Source: Chamaea fasciata
Taxonomy: Eukaryota; Chordata; Aves; Passeriformes; Sylviidae
Assembly (NCBI GenBank): GCA_029207755.1
Contig: JARCOQ010000002.1
Span: 87,260,087-87,324,086, forward strand
Reading direction: 5' to 3'
DNA length: 64,000 bases
A program made the position numbers and the translations under genes. The notes beneath the pieces were generated by a model, which saw nothing but the letters and a program-made list of their open reading frames with translations, was not told the DNA's origin and did no database searches. Numbering within the stretch: position 1 is the first letter of the stretch; every line of letters starts with the position of its first letter. Shown one piece after another: positions 1-16,742 of this stretch.

Positions 1-1458
1 CACCCTCTCATCGAACAAAACAGTCAAGGCAGTCAGAGAGTATCTTGTGCCATAAAGGCTGATCCAATGATAATGTTGATTCTTTAGATCTTTTTAGTGA
101 AAAAGTAAAACATTTTCTGAAAAAAATGACACTCTGGGGCAAAAAATGAAAATGGCTGCAGATAGTGGAAAATTGTCTTATCTGAGTACTTAAATTAATT
201 CCATTTAAATATATATCTGAAATAATCCCTTAAAAAAAAGTCCCGTGGTTGACCCCTTGCCTGCCTACAAAGAACAGGATAGTAAAATGATGGCATAAAT
301 GAGAAGAAAAACACATCCCTTGTTTACATCTATGCATTATACTCCCTACATGTATGCACAGTGATGACTGAACAGTCTTAAAGGATTAATACATATGCAA
401 TTTCTTCATTTTTACCCTCAGATCATTAGTTTTCTGTGAAACAGGAACAGAAAGAAAGCAATATAGAGTTGATCAAGCAAACCCTCTACTTATTGTTTTC
501 CATTTGTGTTTAAGCAGGATTTCCAGGTGTGTTCTTGAAAATAAACCTACTCAGAAAGAGAAAATGCAATGCATGCTTATGATGTGACAGCTGATTGAAT
601 GTACGCATGGATGCTGTGATTTTTGTGTTTTGCTCTCCCCCAGCCAAAAAAAAAAAAAACAGATTAAACATTAGAATCTCCAACAGGCTAAAATGTAGCA
701 AAAATAATACAGGCTTAAGGTATTTTAAAATATTTTATTTAATGTTTTATACCATTGTAATGTTGAACACAACATTAGTTCTCTATGGCAAAACATGCAA
801 AATTCATGAAAAGAAAAAATAATATGGTTGTCTTAACATTGCTGTTTTGTGCATATGCCTTGCAATAAAGGTATTTAAATACAATCAGTTTCACAAATAT
901 AGTCACATATTTCAGCTCCTCAGCTTGCATATTTTAATGCAAACTATTACATACTTTTGCATATTAATCCTAGGGGGAAAAATTGCATTTTTGTATGTTT
1001 GCATTAATGTTGTCATAATCATCTATCTGATCTGTCTTAGTTGTCTTTGGGTAGTGACCCAAAGATGAATTGCCTTTTTGCAACATTTAAAGATTAATGT
1101 AAAAAATCTTATCTTTTTGCCCTGATGCACAATTAAAACCACTGTGAAAATAAAGGTCTTTGTCTATGACAGCTACCTTGTCTCTGCTTGGATTCTGATA
1201 TTCTTGTCTTTTGCTCTATCTTCCATATCATGTTTTTACTTTGGTCTTATGTTCTGGCATCTCAAAATATTAATAAAATGTGCTTTAATAATACCTTTTT
1301 CCTTCTTTGGAAATATTCCTGGAAAAGGTACTGTTGGAGAAGCAAGGCATACCCAGGACTGGTAAATCCTCATTGATTTTCCTTACTATTACTCTTTCTT
1401 TTCTGTCCCTACCTGAGTGACCTCTTGGTGTCTACTCTTGAAGTATTATTGTCATTTA
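1..1458. other. AT-rich non-coding stretch, no gene seen
   Basis: Every frame is broken by stops at short intervals, and none of the short open frames resembles a known protein. The stretch has many A and T runs, including a run of 13 A near 647-659, and several ATTTA-like and AATAAA-like strings expected by chance at this composition. I see no splice-flanked exon, RNA gene or recognisable repeat. Confidence 0.6.
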
Positions 1459-1870
1459 TCATAGATTCATAGCAAGTAGAGCTGGAAGGGACGTAGAAAG
1501 AATGTTCAATCCCTTCTCCTACCCTGAGGCAGAACCAGCTGTATCTAAATCTTCCCTGACAGATGTTTGTCTATCCCGTTTTTAAAAACCTTCAGTCCGG
1601 GGATTCCAAAAATTCCCTAGGCAATCTATTCATTTACTTCACTGTTCTCAGAGTGAGAGAGTTTGTTTCTTCTTTTGTCTATTCTAATGTCTAAACTCAA
1701 TAATAAGCTCCATATTGCAGTTTTAATCATTATTCTCTCTTGCATCTTCAACAAACATGGACAGCAATCTGCAGTCATTCTCGTTGAAGCCACCTTTCTT
1801 GTATTTGAAGACTAATATTTGAACATTAATACCAGGTTTTCTCTTTTCTTATGATTTCAAACTTACAATT
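1459..1870 (-). mobile_element. CR1 LINE 3' fragment (degenerate)
   Basis: Read on the plus strand, the block opens with a copy of the ATAGATTCATAG-type motif that is the reverse complement of the CR1 3' terminal repeats. It continues with GAGCTGGAAGGGACGT, a 'CCCTGACAGATGTTTGTCTA' segment, and a later 'TATTTGAAGACTAATATT' and 'TTCTCTTTTCTTATG' segment, in the order found in the conserved CR1 3' region of birds, turtles and crocodilians. The element therefore lies on the minus strand and is 5' truncated, as most CR1 copies are. It has many substitutions and small indels, so it is old. It keeps no usable reverse-transcriptase reading frame. It ends just before the TTCC microsatellite. The family call is from remembered consensus, not an alignment. 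Confidence 0.85.
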
Positions 1871-1897
1871 TGGTTTTCTGCCCTTGTACATCCCAAT

Positions 1898-2105
1898 TTC
1901 CTTCCTTCCTTCCTTCCTTCCTTCCTTCCTTCCTTCCTTCCTTCCTTCCTTCCTTCCTTCCTTCCTTCCTTCCTTCCTTCCTTCCTTCCTTCCTTCCTTC
2001 CTTCCTTCCTTCCTTCCTTCCTTCCTTCCTTCCTTCCTTCCTTCCTTCCTTCCTTCCTTCCTTCCTTCCTTCCTTCCTCCCTCCCTCCCTCCCTCCCTCC
2101 CTCCC
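1898..2105. repeat. (TTCC)n microsatellite passing into (TCCC)n
   Basis: About 45 uninterrupted TTCC units (1898-2077) are followed by about 7 TCCC units (2078-2105) and a short CT run. The plus strand is pure pyrimidine for more than 200 bases and the minus strand is (GGAA)n. Open frames across it, in either direction, are Lys-Glu-Gly-Arg or Phe-Leu-Pro-Ser repeats caused only by the tandem array and are not genes. The pure 45-unit block with a sharp switch of unit suggests recent expansion of an older mixed array. Copy number is likely polymorphic, and assembly length here should be treated with care. Confidence 0.98.
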
Positions 2106-2113
2106 TCTCTCTC

Positions 2114-3531
2114 AAAAAATGCCTTTTTTTTTTTGCTAAATCTTATTATTTGGATCCAATAGATCCACATGAGGCAGTAATTGCCTGGGACAAAAATGTG
2201 TTGGAGCTTTTAGTGATCAGTGCAGGACCCATCCTATAGTGGATGCCTCCTTGCTTTACACAGCCAATTAAAGGCCTAGCTGGCTTCCTGAAGGAGATCC
2301 TGAGTTTGCTCTACATTTAATATCTAAACAGTACAGTAGATCTTCTGGAGGAGCACTTAACTGTGGTGACTGAAAGAGGAAAAAGGAATGAGAAACAAAA
2401 CAAATCATGTGTAAAAATTAAGAGAACATAACTACTGGTAACTAAATGTGTAACCAGAATACTCCACACACAAAATCCAGAGAAACCATTATCTTCCTAG
2501 ACATTATTGGCCCACCAACTGGGTTGAAGTACAGAGGGAAGAAGATCTATCTGTGGAGACATCACCCTGTTAGATTCTGCTAGCTGCAGCAAAACGCCTC
2601 AACTTTCATTTCAACCCTTTAGACAACTGCACTGACTGGAGGGGCTGCTAAAGTGACACTGCGTGTTTGCTCAGGAACAAACACAGGAGTCCCTACCTAA
2701 TTTGCAGATTAACATTTAACCCAGGGGACTTCTGGGCTGATTTTTGTGGTGCTGTAGTTATACAAGAAAAAAAAAAACACAACTTTTTTTTTTTCTTTTT
2801 CCTTTTTAATGCAGCTCACATAAAAAAATCCCAATGGAATTCATTTTCTGAATAACCATTAATATGTTGCTCACATTTCAGACAACTCTACTTTGTTTTG
2901 GGCATATTAGACCATGTTCTTTTGATATGTTTAATTTTTGCAATTGAAGCTTTCTGAACTCACAGTGAGGTATTTGTAGAAAGTAATTAGCCCATGCAAA
3001 TTCACTAACATCTGTTTTCTACTTTAAAATAATTGAAATTGTCTTTTATGGTACAGTTTAAAAAAATAAATAATTAGTAAAATTTTATGCTATACAAATG
3101 ACCCAGGCTGTGTTGGAGCCTTCAGGCAGATTTGACCAACTTTCTTAGGCTGCTGATTGGAAAAAAAAATCAATTTTCCTAAATTGAGTAGCATATTAAA
3201 GACCTGTTAGACACCTTGAAAGATAAAATAAAGTTAGACAATATGCTCCCATGCCTTTCTGTAAAGCACATAATCAGTCTTGGTGAAAATAAGTCTGAGG
3301 TAGCTGGTGTTATTGCAGTTTAAGTATTGACCTCGCCCAAATTAAGCCATAATCTTGTCATCAAACTGATATAAAAGGAGGTGGACATCTCAAAGATAAG
3401 GAGAGAGCAGCATTTTCAGAACTAAACACAGCACTACTTATTGGATTAACCAGGAGATTTTTGGGTGGAATTCATCCCACTTAACTGTAGACACCAAAAT
3501 GAAAAATGTACCATGATTCCAACTGCAAGCT
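2114..3531. other. Unique non-coding DNA, no gene seen
   Basis: The stretch is AT-rich with A and T runs near 2767-2795. The open frames are short and unlike any family I know. I see no repeat family member, RNA gene or promoter signature that I could defend. Confidence 0.55.
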
Positions 3532-3620
3532 AACAAAAAAAACCCCAAAAAACAACAAAAGAAAACCCACCACAAAAAAACCCAACCCCCCCCCCAAAAA
3601 AAAAAATTCCACCAAAACAA
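3532..3620. repeat. A/C-only low-complexity tract
   Basis: About 75 bases are made almost entirely of A and C on the plus strand, with runs of AAAAAAA, CCCAACCC, a run of 10 C and a final A run. The complement is G/T-rich. It is the first of several such strand-asymmetric tracts in the window. Open frames through it, such as Lys/Pro/Thr-rich on plus and Trp/Phe/Gly-rich on minus, reflect composition only. Confidence 0.85.
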
Positions 3621-6600
3621 CTCAAGAGATTTTAGAAGACCAAATTCCAGATGTTATAAAAATCCCTGGGCCTGAGATCATACGAGCAGTCTACTAACTT
3701 CATCATATAGCAGGGAAGTCTGTGAAATCTGTCATGATCTAACATGTTAGGAATTGGAATCTGAGAGATATTGCAGCCTTTTCACGTTACTTTCATTTGA
3801 GTCCATGTAGTTTTTTCCATGTTAAAATGTCTTCCTATGAAACAATATCAACAATATCAAAAAATATGAAACTTAGGCATTTAGAAATCTTCAGGAAAGG
3901 TTGCAAAATTTAATATGGTTACGTTTTCTTTACTAATGTTTCCCATTTTCTCTTAGAATGGCATCTCTTAGGAGACAAAATTTTTAGCAAAAGTGTACTT
4001 TTATGGGAAATTTCCCCTAAACACTCCAATTTCAAAATTATTTCTTTCAAAGACATTGCTGTGATACAAGGTTATTTATACATTTTAATATATCTTTTAC
4101 AAGGTACCTTAAAGAATTAAGAATCTTCTCTCACAGTCTTTACTATACTAATATTCAGTGTAGAGGTGGCTACCAGTGATGAGAAAAAAATCCTTAAAAT
4201 ATATTAAGAAATATTTAGATGTGGAAAACCAGGGTTCTATGGCAATAAACACTGCTAATCCCCGAAGAGAACTTCAAAGGATGATGCCACAAAATGAACA
4301 ACTGTGTTATATAATTGCAGCAACAAAGATTAGAACCACAGAAAGATGGAAAATGTTCCTAGGGATATCTCTTAGTGATAGTACCAGTCAATATTAAAAA
4401 TAAAAATGCCTTTCAATTTTTTAATGATACTCTTAATGGGTCAGTGGCAGCAGGAGGGGTGGCTATGCTTGCATGCACTTCTCCGTGCAGTTTGCTACTA
4501 GAGGCTGCCTATCTCACTGCTACTGTCTCCCTTTGCTGAAAAGAAAAAGCTACAAGGCTGCATTTAAGCACTCACAGTAACTTATACTGCTTGGAAATCA
4601 GTTGCAGCAGGGATCCACCCAAATCATCAAGTTATGAATGCAACATAACCCCTCTGCCAAGTGTGTAGCACTTAAAGTGTGTGCAATGCCTAAGAATCCT
4701 TTAAAATCTGTCACCTGTTTGGCTTATTCCCTGATTGATAGCTGTAAGCACTCCATGCCTTAAAAACTTTAAAAAATAAACATCCAAATTTTCTTGACAT
4801 GTGATTTTTTTCCTTACTTGCAAAACACTTGGGAATCCTTCAGTACGTGAATAACTTTAAGTGGGAAAACAGATAAATAACAAGCTGTGTATTAAAATAC
4901 TTCCTCAAGAAGTACACGAGGGCAATGATAGTCTTCCTAAATTCAGTTCAAAATACTCACTTATGGGTTAAACCCTGGAGACAGACAGAGGATGCAATAA
5001 GGTCACCCTCCCCCAGCCTTTCTGCTGCCATTCAGTGACTTGGCACTGGGCACCAGCTGTCTCAGTCAGCTTTGATACAGCCAAGCAGATCAGCAGGTAT
5101 TAGCTGTGGGTGGCAAAGCCCCCATTTAGGCCACCTTCAGCCAGTTGTCTGAAATTAAGATTACTGGGGGCTGTCGATCTTGTGGTGATATTTCAGGAAT
5201 ACCACCTGGTCAATCAGTCTTACCAAGGTTTTGGCAAGAAATGAGAGACTACGTATTAAAATAAATTGATGAAATTTTAACTGAAAATTGAAGTAGGAGG
5301 TGAAAATCCATCATACAGAGCAAGTTTATTTGTATTCCTTGTATGTCATCAACATTAGTAGGCCTTCCATGTGAATAAACACATCCATGTAGGACCTAGA
5401 CTGCCATTTCTAGGTTTTGCTGTTGAGGCTATTTGCTTGTACTTGACAAGCAAATCTTAGTTTTCAGTGCCTTTCTCTGAAAATAGCCAGGAACACAAAG
5501 GGTATGGACATAGAACATTTTGCTTTTGCTGACATTCATCTGTGTACTAAAAGGACCATGTATGGAGCTCTGAAGCATATAGAGGAAAAAATGCAACTTC
5601 ACTGCTTATTGATGTAATATGAAAAACATATTACCGCCACTATTTGAGAAAGGAAAATTAACTTAAGCTTCTGATTGCCACTCACTGATTCTGATAACAC
5701 TGATCTTTGCTCATTCTTAAATTCTTACTATTTATTACTGAGAAACCCAAATAACATGAGATTTCACTATTAACAGATTTTGCAGTTGAAGTTTCAGAAG
5801 CACAAATCTCAAAGATTTTGTCTGTGACTGCCAAAATAAAGAGTTTCTTCAGGCAAGGATCTAAGAAATCTTTTGCTTCAAAGAAGAAATCTGGCACCTC
5901 TTTTTTTTTTTTTTTCACCTTTTACAGAAGAATTGACAGCAACTTCCAAATGGCATGCTGAATTTCAGTACTGTTAAGACTCATGAAGTTGAACTAATTG
6001 TAACTTGTTTGTCCCAGTCCTTAACCACCACCTAAAATTAAACGAAGTCACTAGGATATTGAGAAATTATATAAGTGATTTAGGAATGGGACTTTTCTTG
6101 AATTTGCATTGAATTGTGTTCCAGAATTGTTGTTTTGCTCTTAAAAATCCACAGACATTCCCTTCTGTTTGCTTTCTTGTGCCCTTAATCCTGAAAAAAC
6201 CACCATATTTTAAGTCCCTATAGTATTAGTCAAGCATTTTGCTGAAGCAACTACAATACATCTGTTTTACCATTGAAGCTAATAGCTTTCTTTATTAAAG
6301 CAAATGATTGTGCACTAATTTCTCAGTGCAAGAAAAAGCCATGAAAACAAAATTGTCCTTAAACATCATGGTATCTTTAAAAAGTATGTAATTTGCTTAA
6401 ATGTTTGTAAATTATGATTTTATTCACTTTGGAAGACAATCTATCTTCATCAGTGAGGATGCAAAATGTAAAATTGAGACTGCAATAGCTACTAACCCAC
6501 CCTTTCACTCCTACACACACTACTTAGAAACACTAGAAGCTAAAATTTCTGCCTCAGCTGTGAAATAAAGAAGTACTTCTTACTTCAGATACCTGAAAAG

Positions 6601-7591
6601 GTGATTTATCAAACTCCTTCTTCTTCATGTGATACTATAAAATCAGACAGCATATTGAACTGATTGCTATAATCCTTCAAACTTTGTTTTCCTGAGTGTA
6701 GCAGATGCATATCATGAGCTGTTTTAATATCAAAAGGTGTTGTTTATGGATATGTTATTATGTTTCTATACTTTTGTTTCCTTCTTAATGACAAACTATG
6801 CATTTTTATATAATTTTTTGCTGATAAAGTACTTTAAGGTAAAAAACTTAATTGTTTTAAAAGCATTTATCAACAGATATCATTAGCAAAATATTTTAAT
6901 CACTATAGTTTATGTAGACTAAACGTAAGCATTTATTAATACAAGCTAAGCACTCATTATAAATTTGCACGGAAAATGATAAAATATTATGTATGAAATG
7001 AATCATTAGCATGGACCATTAAGTCCTCTATTTTCCTTTAATTGAATTTGTCAGTAGTACCCTCTTTAACTGAAAACCAGTCATAACCACAAAATTAAAT
7101 AATAATTAAAGAAACAACTATTCAAAGAGTTGCTTGGTAGCTAAGGTGCCATTTAACCAAAACAGCAATTTAATGTAAATTGCAGCCCATGTAGACGTAG
7201 TTCTGAAAATTATATATCCTGTGGTTCGTATACGTTTGAAATAGCAAAACATTTTTCACAGTCTAGATGTTCTTATAGTGGTTCTGTAAGCATAAAGGAA
7301 GACTGAACAAACTGGTGAAAATAGGTATAAATAGACCTATGGCAATTAAAGCTAATTAAGACTTTACAGAAATAGATTGCTGGCTGTTCTGTAAATTTTT
7401 AGCAGGTTAGAAAATGCACCAACTTACAGTATGGGCATTCAGTCATTCAGTAAAGATGCACTGGATGTGAAACCAAAAAAAAATTCTTTGCCCACTGGTG
7501 TTTTCTTCTAACTTTAACAAATTATTAAAAGATAGGTGGAACCTTCTATTTACAGAAACATTGTTGCACTGCCCTTCTCACACACAGAAAG
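3621..7591. other. Long unique non-coding stretch, no gene seen
   Basis: About 4 kb without a recognisable exon, repeat family or RNA gene. A run of about 15 T lies near 5901-5915. The 6700-7400 part is very AT-rich and holds several TAAT/ATTA homeodomain-type cores, but these are expected by chance at this composition. An open frame of 73 codons at 4176-4397 (+) is not similar to anything I know. Confidence 0.55.
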
Positions 7592-7672
7592 AAAACCCAA
7601 ACCAAACAACTATCTCCCTCCAAAAAAACTTAACCAACCAACCAAATAAACTCCAACCAACCAAACAAACCC
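7592..7672. repeat. A/C-rich tract with AACC units
   Basis: The plus strand carries AAACCCAAACCAAAC, then CAACCAACCAAC and CCAACCAACCAAAC, with little G. The minus strand is a GGTT/GTTT tract. It is the same kind of strand-asymmetric low-complexity DNA as that at about 3.5, 16.6, 42.0, 51.4, 57.7 and 60.8 kb. Confidence 0.85.
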
Positions 7673-9208
7673 ATTGAATTAAAAACAGGAACAAATCCAA
7701 AAAACACCACCAGCATGTTTGAGAGGAAAATGGATCTTGCTCTCTCTGAATAAGCAAAGATGCCTTTGAAAGAGGTCCAAGAGCCTCCATTGCATACATG
7801 GAGATTTGCTGTTGCTACTTCAGAACAAAGATTGGTACAATACTTCCTTGTTGATCGTGATTGTCTCACATCAATTATCTCTGGGACAGTGCTTTTTTTA
7901 GTCAGAAATTCTGTTTTGCACAACCAGCAGGGGGAGGCAAGATTTAAGGAAATAAACTGGGAAAACTTCAGGGAAGCAAGTCCTTTTTAAAAGGGGAGGG
8001 CAGTTGAAGGCTTTGAACAAAAGAGAGATGTGAGTAATACAAGACAGGAGGGTTAAGCTGGTATTTTGATTGCTATTTTCATGTCTATCAAACCATAACA
8101 TGCAGTTGCCACGTGTGAAATTTGAAAGAGCTTGCATCAGTTTGTCCATTTTTCGCAATGCAACCGATTTTTCTTACTGTGGATATATAGCTGTAGTAAA
8201 AAATATTTTATTTCCATTTCGTAGTAATGCGAGCTTATATGAAAGAACAGAGCTGTAAGTAAACGATGTTACAAGTTTCAAAGACAATGTCTCTTGTTTA
8301 AATATTTCACGTAATTGACTACTTGTGTTCAAGAACCAATGAAAGAGATGCACAGATGGACTGAATGCCCTAAAATATTTTCAGAAATACATATCTCATT
8401 GTACTTTTCAATTCTTACTCATACAGCTTTCATTCTTCTGAACAATTTACAAAACAACTTGCGTAGCTATTATGGTTAAATTTTGATTCTGCTAAGATTT
8501 TTTCAGAGGGAGGACCTAACATTTTGATGTATATACATGTCTTCTCCCTGATTGTTATAATGTAACAAGCCACATGGAGAGGACTAATAGTCAAATGTGT
8601 GTGCTTGTTGCCCACAGGATCTATTTTGCAGTGCAGGAAAGGATGCAGACCTGCTGTGAACAAAAAGGCTGTTTAGCTGTGTGACTGTGTTCTGCACCAG
8701 CCAAGGTGAAAGGTACAACCAAACCCTAAGACCTTCCTTGGTAAATGTGCACATGCAAAGCTGCCTGCTGAATGACTGGCCCATGAATTTCATCAGGTCT
8801 TCTTATAGGTTGCAGGGTGAACAGCAAAGTGTACCATGTCGACCACAGATTAATATCCTACTGGTTACCCATGTAGATCATCAAGGAGCCTTTTCAGCTC
8901 ATTGCTCCTTCTGTATTCCTCCATAGAGCCCACCTAACACCTGTTAGCTATCTCATAGGTCTACTTGTCTCCATACAGTTTAGACTACTCTTTTCAAAGA
9001 TGATTAAAGTATGTGTGCATCTCTGTTTAAAACCCTACAAATGATATGCATATTTATTCTATATGCATAAGCCCTTAAGAGCATATAGACTTAAAGAGGA
9101 TGGTAATGCTACCATTTTCAACCATAGACCAACATGGCAAGAGGGCAACAAGCTTGCTGCCCTAAGTGCTTGAGGTACACGATGCCATTTGCACAACAGA
9201 CCTTAGGT
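7673..9208. other. Unique non-coding DNA with a possible regulatory segment
   Basis: No gene is seen. The segment at about 8040-8260 has balanced composition for the window, a TTGCCACGTGTG motif containing a CACGTG E-box (8106-8117), and TTTCGCAATGC and AGTAATGCGAGC strings. It contains no recognised repeat, so it could be a conserved non-coding element, but I cannot measure conservation. The rest shows only short, unrelated open frames. Confidence 0.45.
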
Positions 9209-9245
9209 ATGGCATGGCATGGCGTGGCATGGCATGGCATGGCAT
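9209..9245. repeat. (ATGGC)n pentanucleotide array
   Basis: Seven tandem pentamers with one interrupted unit (GTGGC in place of ATGGC) in the middle. The phase is intact on both sides of the variant. Confidence 0.97.
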
Positions 9246-14406
<5,161 letters not shown>

Positions 14407-14443
14407 GGTTGGTGGGGGGGTTTTTTTGTTGTTTTTTTTTTTT
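14407..14443. repeat. G/T-only tract
   Basis: The tract is GGTTGGTGGGGGGG followed by a T run broken by G. It lies about 70 bp outside the LTR start and is short low-complexity DNA of the same G/T class seen elsewhere in the window. Confidence 0.8.
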
Positions 14444-14514
14444 CTCCTCTCTGTGTGTCTGTAATTTTTTGTCATTTATTCAATATCTTTTCCCACAGGT
14501 GGCACCAGCTTGAC

Positions 14515-15207
14515 TGCTGGGTTGTCTTGATTTGGGAAGACAGATATCTGCCAGGGAAAGCTGGAGTTTCCCTTGGAATGGAGAATGTAAACTCCCTCCC
14601 ACCAAATTATTATAATTTTGCAATTAAGGGCTTTCAGGCAAAGATTTGGGAATAGGAAGAAGTTCTTTACTAGGAATATTAAGAATAAAAATGCAGTACC
14701 TAACAGTCAGAAATATAATCTGATACTGTGTTGTTCAGGGTGTTGGAAGCAGTCCAAAGTAAGCCCTCCTGAAGTGGCAGATGTAGGTCTCCTGGAATAG
14801 AGATGATCCTGTAGAAAAGGGTCCAGTGATGGTGAGATGGGTCAGACCTTCTTCTGGGGAACCAGTGGAAAATCAGGACCCCCGGTGTTCCTGAGTCTCA
14901 GTTTCTATCTAGGTAGAAATGGTTGGCTCCCCCCACTAGGTGGAGCATCTCACAATGAGATGATATAACGTTTTCAGTCATGTGGTGAGCCTTAATGGCC
15001 CATTAACAGAAGATATCCCCCAAGGGAGGATGCGTCCTGGAAGAGAAAAGGAACAATGCCCCACCTGGTTTTAACAGCTGACCCATTATCAGAAGGCACC
15101 CGCCCCCTACCCCCCGGAGTTATGAGGAATGGATTATACAGGAAATAAAGAAAACATCTCCCCAGCCGGTTTTAACAAATGGAATAGAATAAACATTTTT
15201 GGTTACA
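14515..15207 (-). mobile_element. Avian endogenous-retrovirus LTR, apparently solo
   Basis: About 690 bp resembles an LTR family I recall from bird genomes. On the plus strand the diagnostic pieces in order are GGGTTGTCTTGATTTGGGAA, GAATGGAGAATGTAAAC, TTATTATAATTTTGCAATTA, AGTTCTTTACTAGGAA, CAGGGTGTTGGAAGCAGTCC, a GGGTCCAGTGATGG segment, 'TTAATGGCCCATTAACAG' and 'TGGTTTTAACA'. On the minus strand the block begins TGTAACC and ends ACCCAGCA, so the canonical TG...CA ends place the LTR on the minus strand. CTAGTAAAG (minus strand) could be the poly(A) signal. No gag, pol or env sequence lies on either side and no second copy is present, so it is probably a solo LTR left by recombination. A clean target-site duplication is not visible, so the ends are good to a few bases only. 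Indels show it is not recent. ERV class is uncertain. Confidence 0.75.
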
Positions 15208-16566
15208 TATTGAAACCTAAGACATGAGTCCTGCCATGAGTCTTCTGGAGGTGTCTGACATCATCTGTGTACAGCATAGGGCAGCCTTTGGTCTGTCTCT
15301 TCTTACATTTGCACTGTGCCATGGCTGATACAAGGTCACCTACACCCATCATGCCTTCACACCGTGCTACAGCGAGGCTGCCTCCATTGGAGGCACACAA
15401 ATCTGCAGGACTGAATTAGTATCTTCTAAAAGAGTTTCTGCTATTTGAGGTGTGTGTGTTTTTGCAAGGTGCTGTGAAAGAGGTGAAAAGTTCACACCTG
15501 GAAAAAAGTGTAGCAGGAAAGGGAAACTACCTAAATGTCAAAATCATCTACTTTTTCCCTCACAAATCTTCTTGGGTATCAGCGTTAGTTCTGTAAATGA
15601 TGACTGACATGACCGAGTAGCAAAGTTTTCTCAAGACAGGGCGACCTGGTGAATCCTGACCCAGTGATCCTCTTAGTCATACTACCTTCAAGTTAACAAC
15701 ACAGGTCACAGAGTATTTCCCATTCAATCTCTATTTTTGTTGAGTCTGGACTCTAATTACAGGTCTGGCATTGCCATAAAGATTTGTTCTAAAAGCAAGA
15801 ACTTGCTTGACTAGCATTTAAAAGGAATATTCTTAGCAAAATCATTAATAGAACTACAAACATATTTTGCAAAAGAAAATAGGTCCTCTTTTATATATTA
15901 AAAGAAAATCCAGGTGAATTTAGAACAAGCTGAAAAAAATGGAGTCAGTAGAGGAATTCCATGGAATTATATAATTTAAGTTATTATTATACTTCAGTAG
16001 GAACATAAGTGAACTCAAGAAGGGAGGAATAATTTGACATCTCTCTTGAGACTCACCATTTCCTGGTTTCCACAACACTGGAGTGGGAGAGATCTTTGTG
16101 CGTCCTTGAGGAGTAGCAAGGTTGAGATCTTCCTCAGAGAGCGAAAGGAGTTGCTGTGGAAACACCTAATACCAATTCAATATAATGGCAGTATACAATT
16201 TGTTATTTTGAGCAAAAACATATTTGTCATAATGATGTGATAAAAGAAAAAAAAATATAAGTAAGACAGCTTCCAGGCTCTTTGTGGGTAATTAGTAAAG
16301 GTGAGTTTAATATAAAATAAAACCTCCTTTAATATAATTTCTGAATATGTGCTCAGCTTGGATCTTTATTTTAAAAGTTCATAACACATGACATGATATA
16401 TCATGCAGTCACTTTTAAATGTCAAACTCTTAATGAAAAGTAAGTCTTTCATTGTTTATTCAACTTATGTTGTACATCCTGCAGCGCACAGGACTAGATT
16501 TGTCCTGCCTAGTTGCATGCTCATCACATCTAAATGGAGAGCACTGTTGCTTTAAGTTTTGGTGGT
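15208..16566. other. Unique non-coding DNA, no gene seen
   Basis: Ordinary AT-rich sequence between the LTR and the large G/T tract. The open frames are short and overlap each other on both strands. No recognisable repeat or RNA gene. Confidence 0.55.
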
Positions 16567-16742
16567 TATTGTTTTCCGGGTGGGTTTTTTTTTGTTTGGT
16601 TTTTGTTGTTGTTCTTGTTGTTTTTTGGGTTTTGTTGTTTTGTTTTGTTTTTGGGGTTTTTGTTGTGGGTTTGTTTGTTTGTTTGTTTTTCTGGTGGGTT
16701 TTTTGTTGTTGTTTTTTGGGGTTTTTTGTTTTGTTTTGTTTA
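16567..16742 (+). repeat. 176-bp G/T-only tract
   Basis: The plus strand is almost wholly G and T, with only isolated C near 16576, 16614 and 16691. It mixes GTTTT, GTTG and GTTT units with TTTTGGGGTTTTT and GGGTGGG runs. Several G runs of 3 to 4 separated by T-rich loops could allow G-quadruplexes, and on transcription would leave a U/G-rich or A/C-rich RNA depending on strand. Open frames over it are Phe/Val/Cys/Trp-rich composition artefacts that look like membrane proteins but are not. Confidence 0.92.

Noticed and set aside
1826..2170. Long Lys-Glu-Gly-Arg (minus) and Phe-Leu-Pro-Ser (plus) reading frames
   Set aside because: They are translations of the TTCC/TCCC microsatellite and carry no protein-family signal.
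14510..15213. TTGA on both sides of the LTR as a target-site duplication
   Set aside because: Using it would move the LTR ends away from the TG...CA termini, and a 4-bp match is weak evidence.
16640..16740. TTTTGGGG strings resembling ciliate telomere repeats
   Set aside because: Units are irregular and interspersed with GTT and GTTTT. The vertebrate telomere unit TTAGGG is not present in tandem, so this is not an interstitial telomere.
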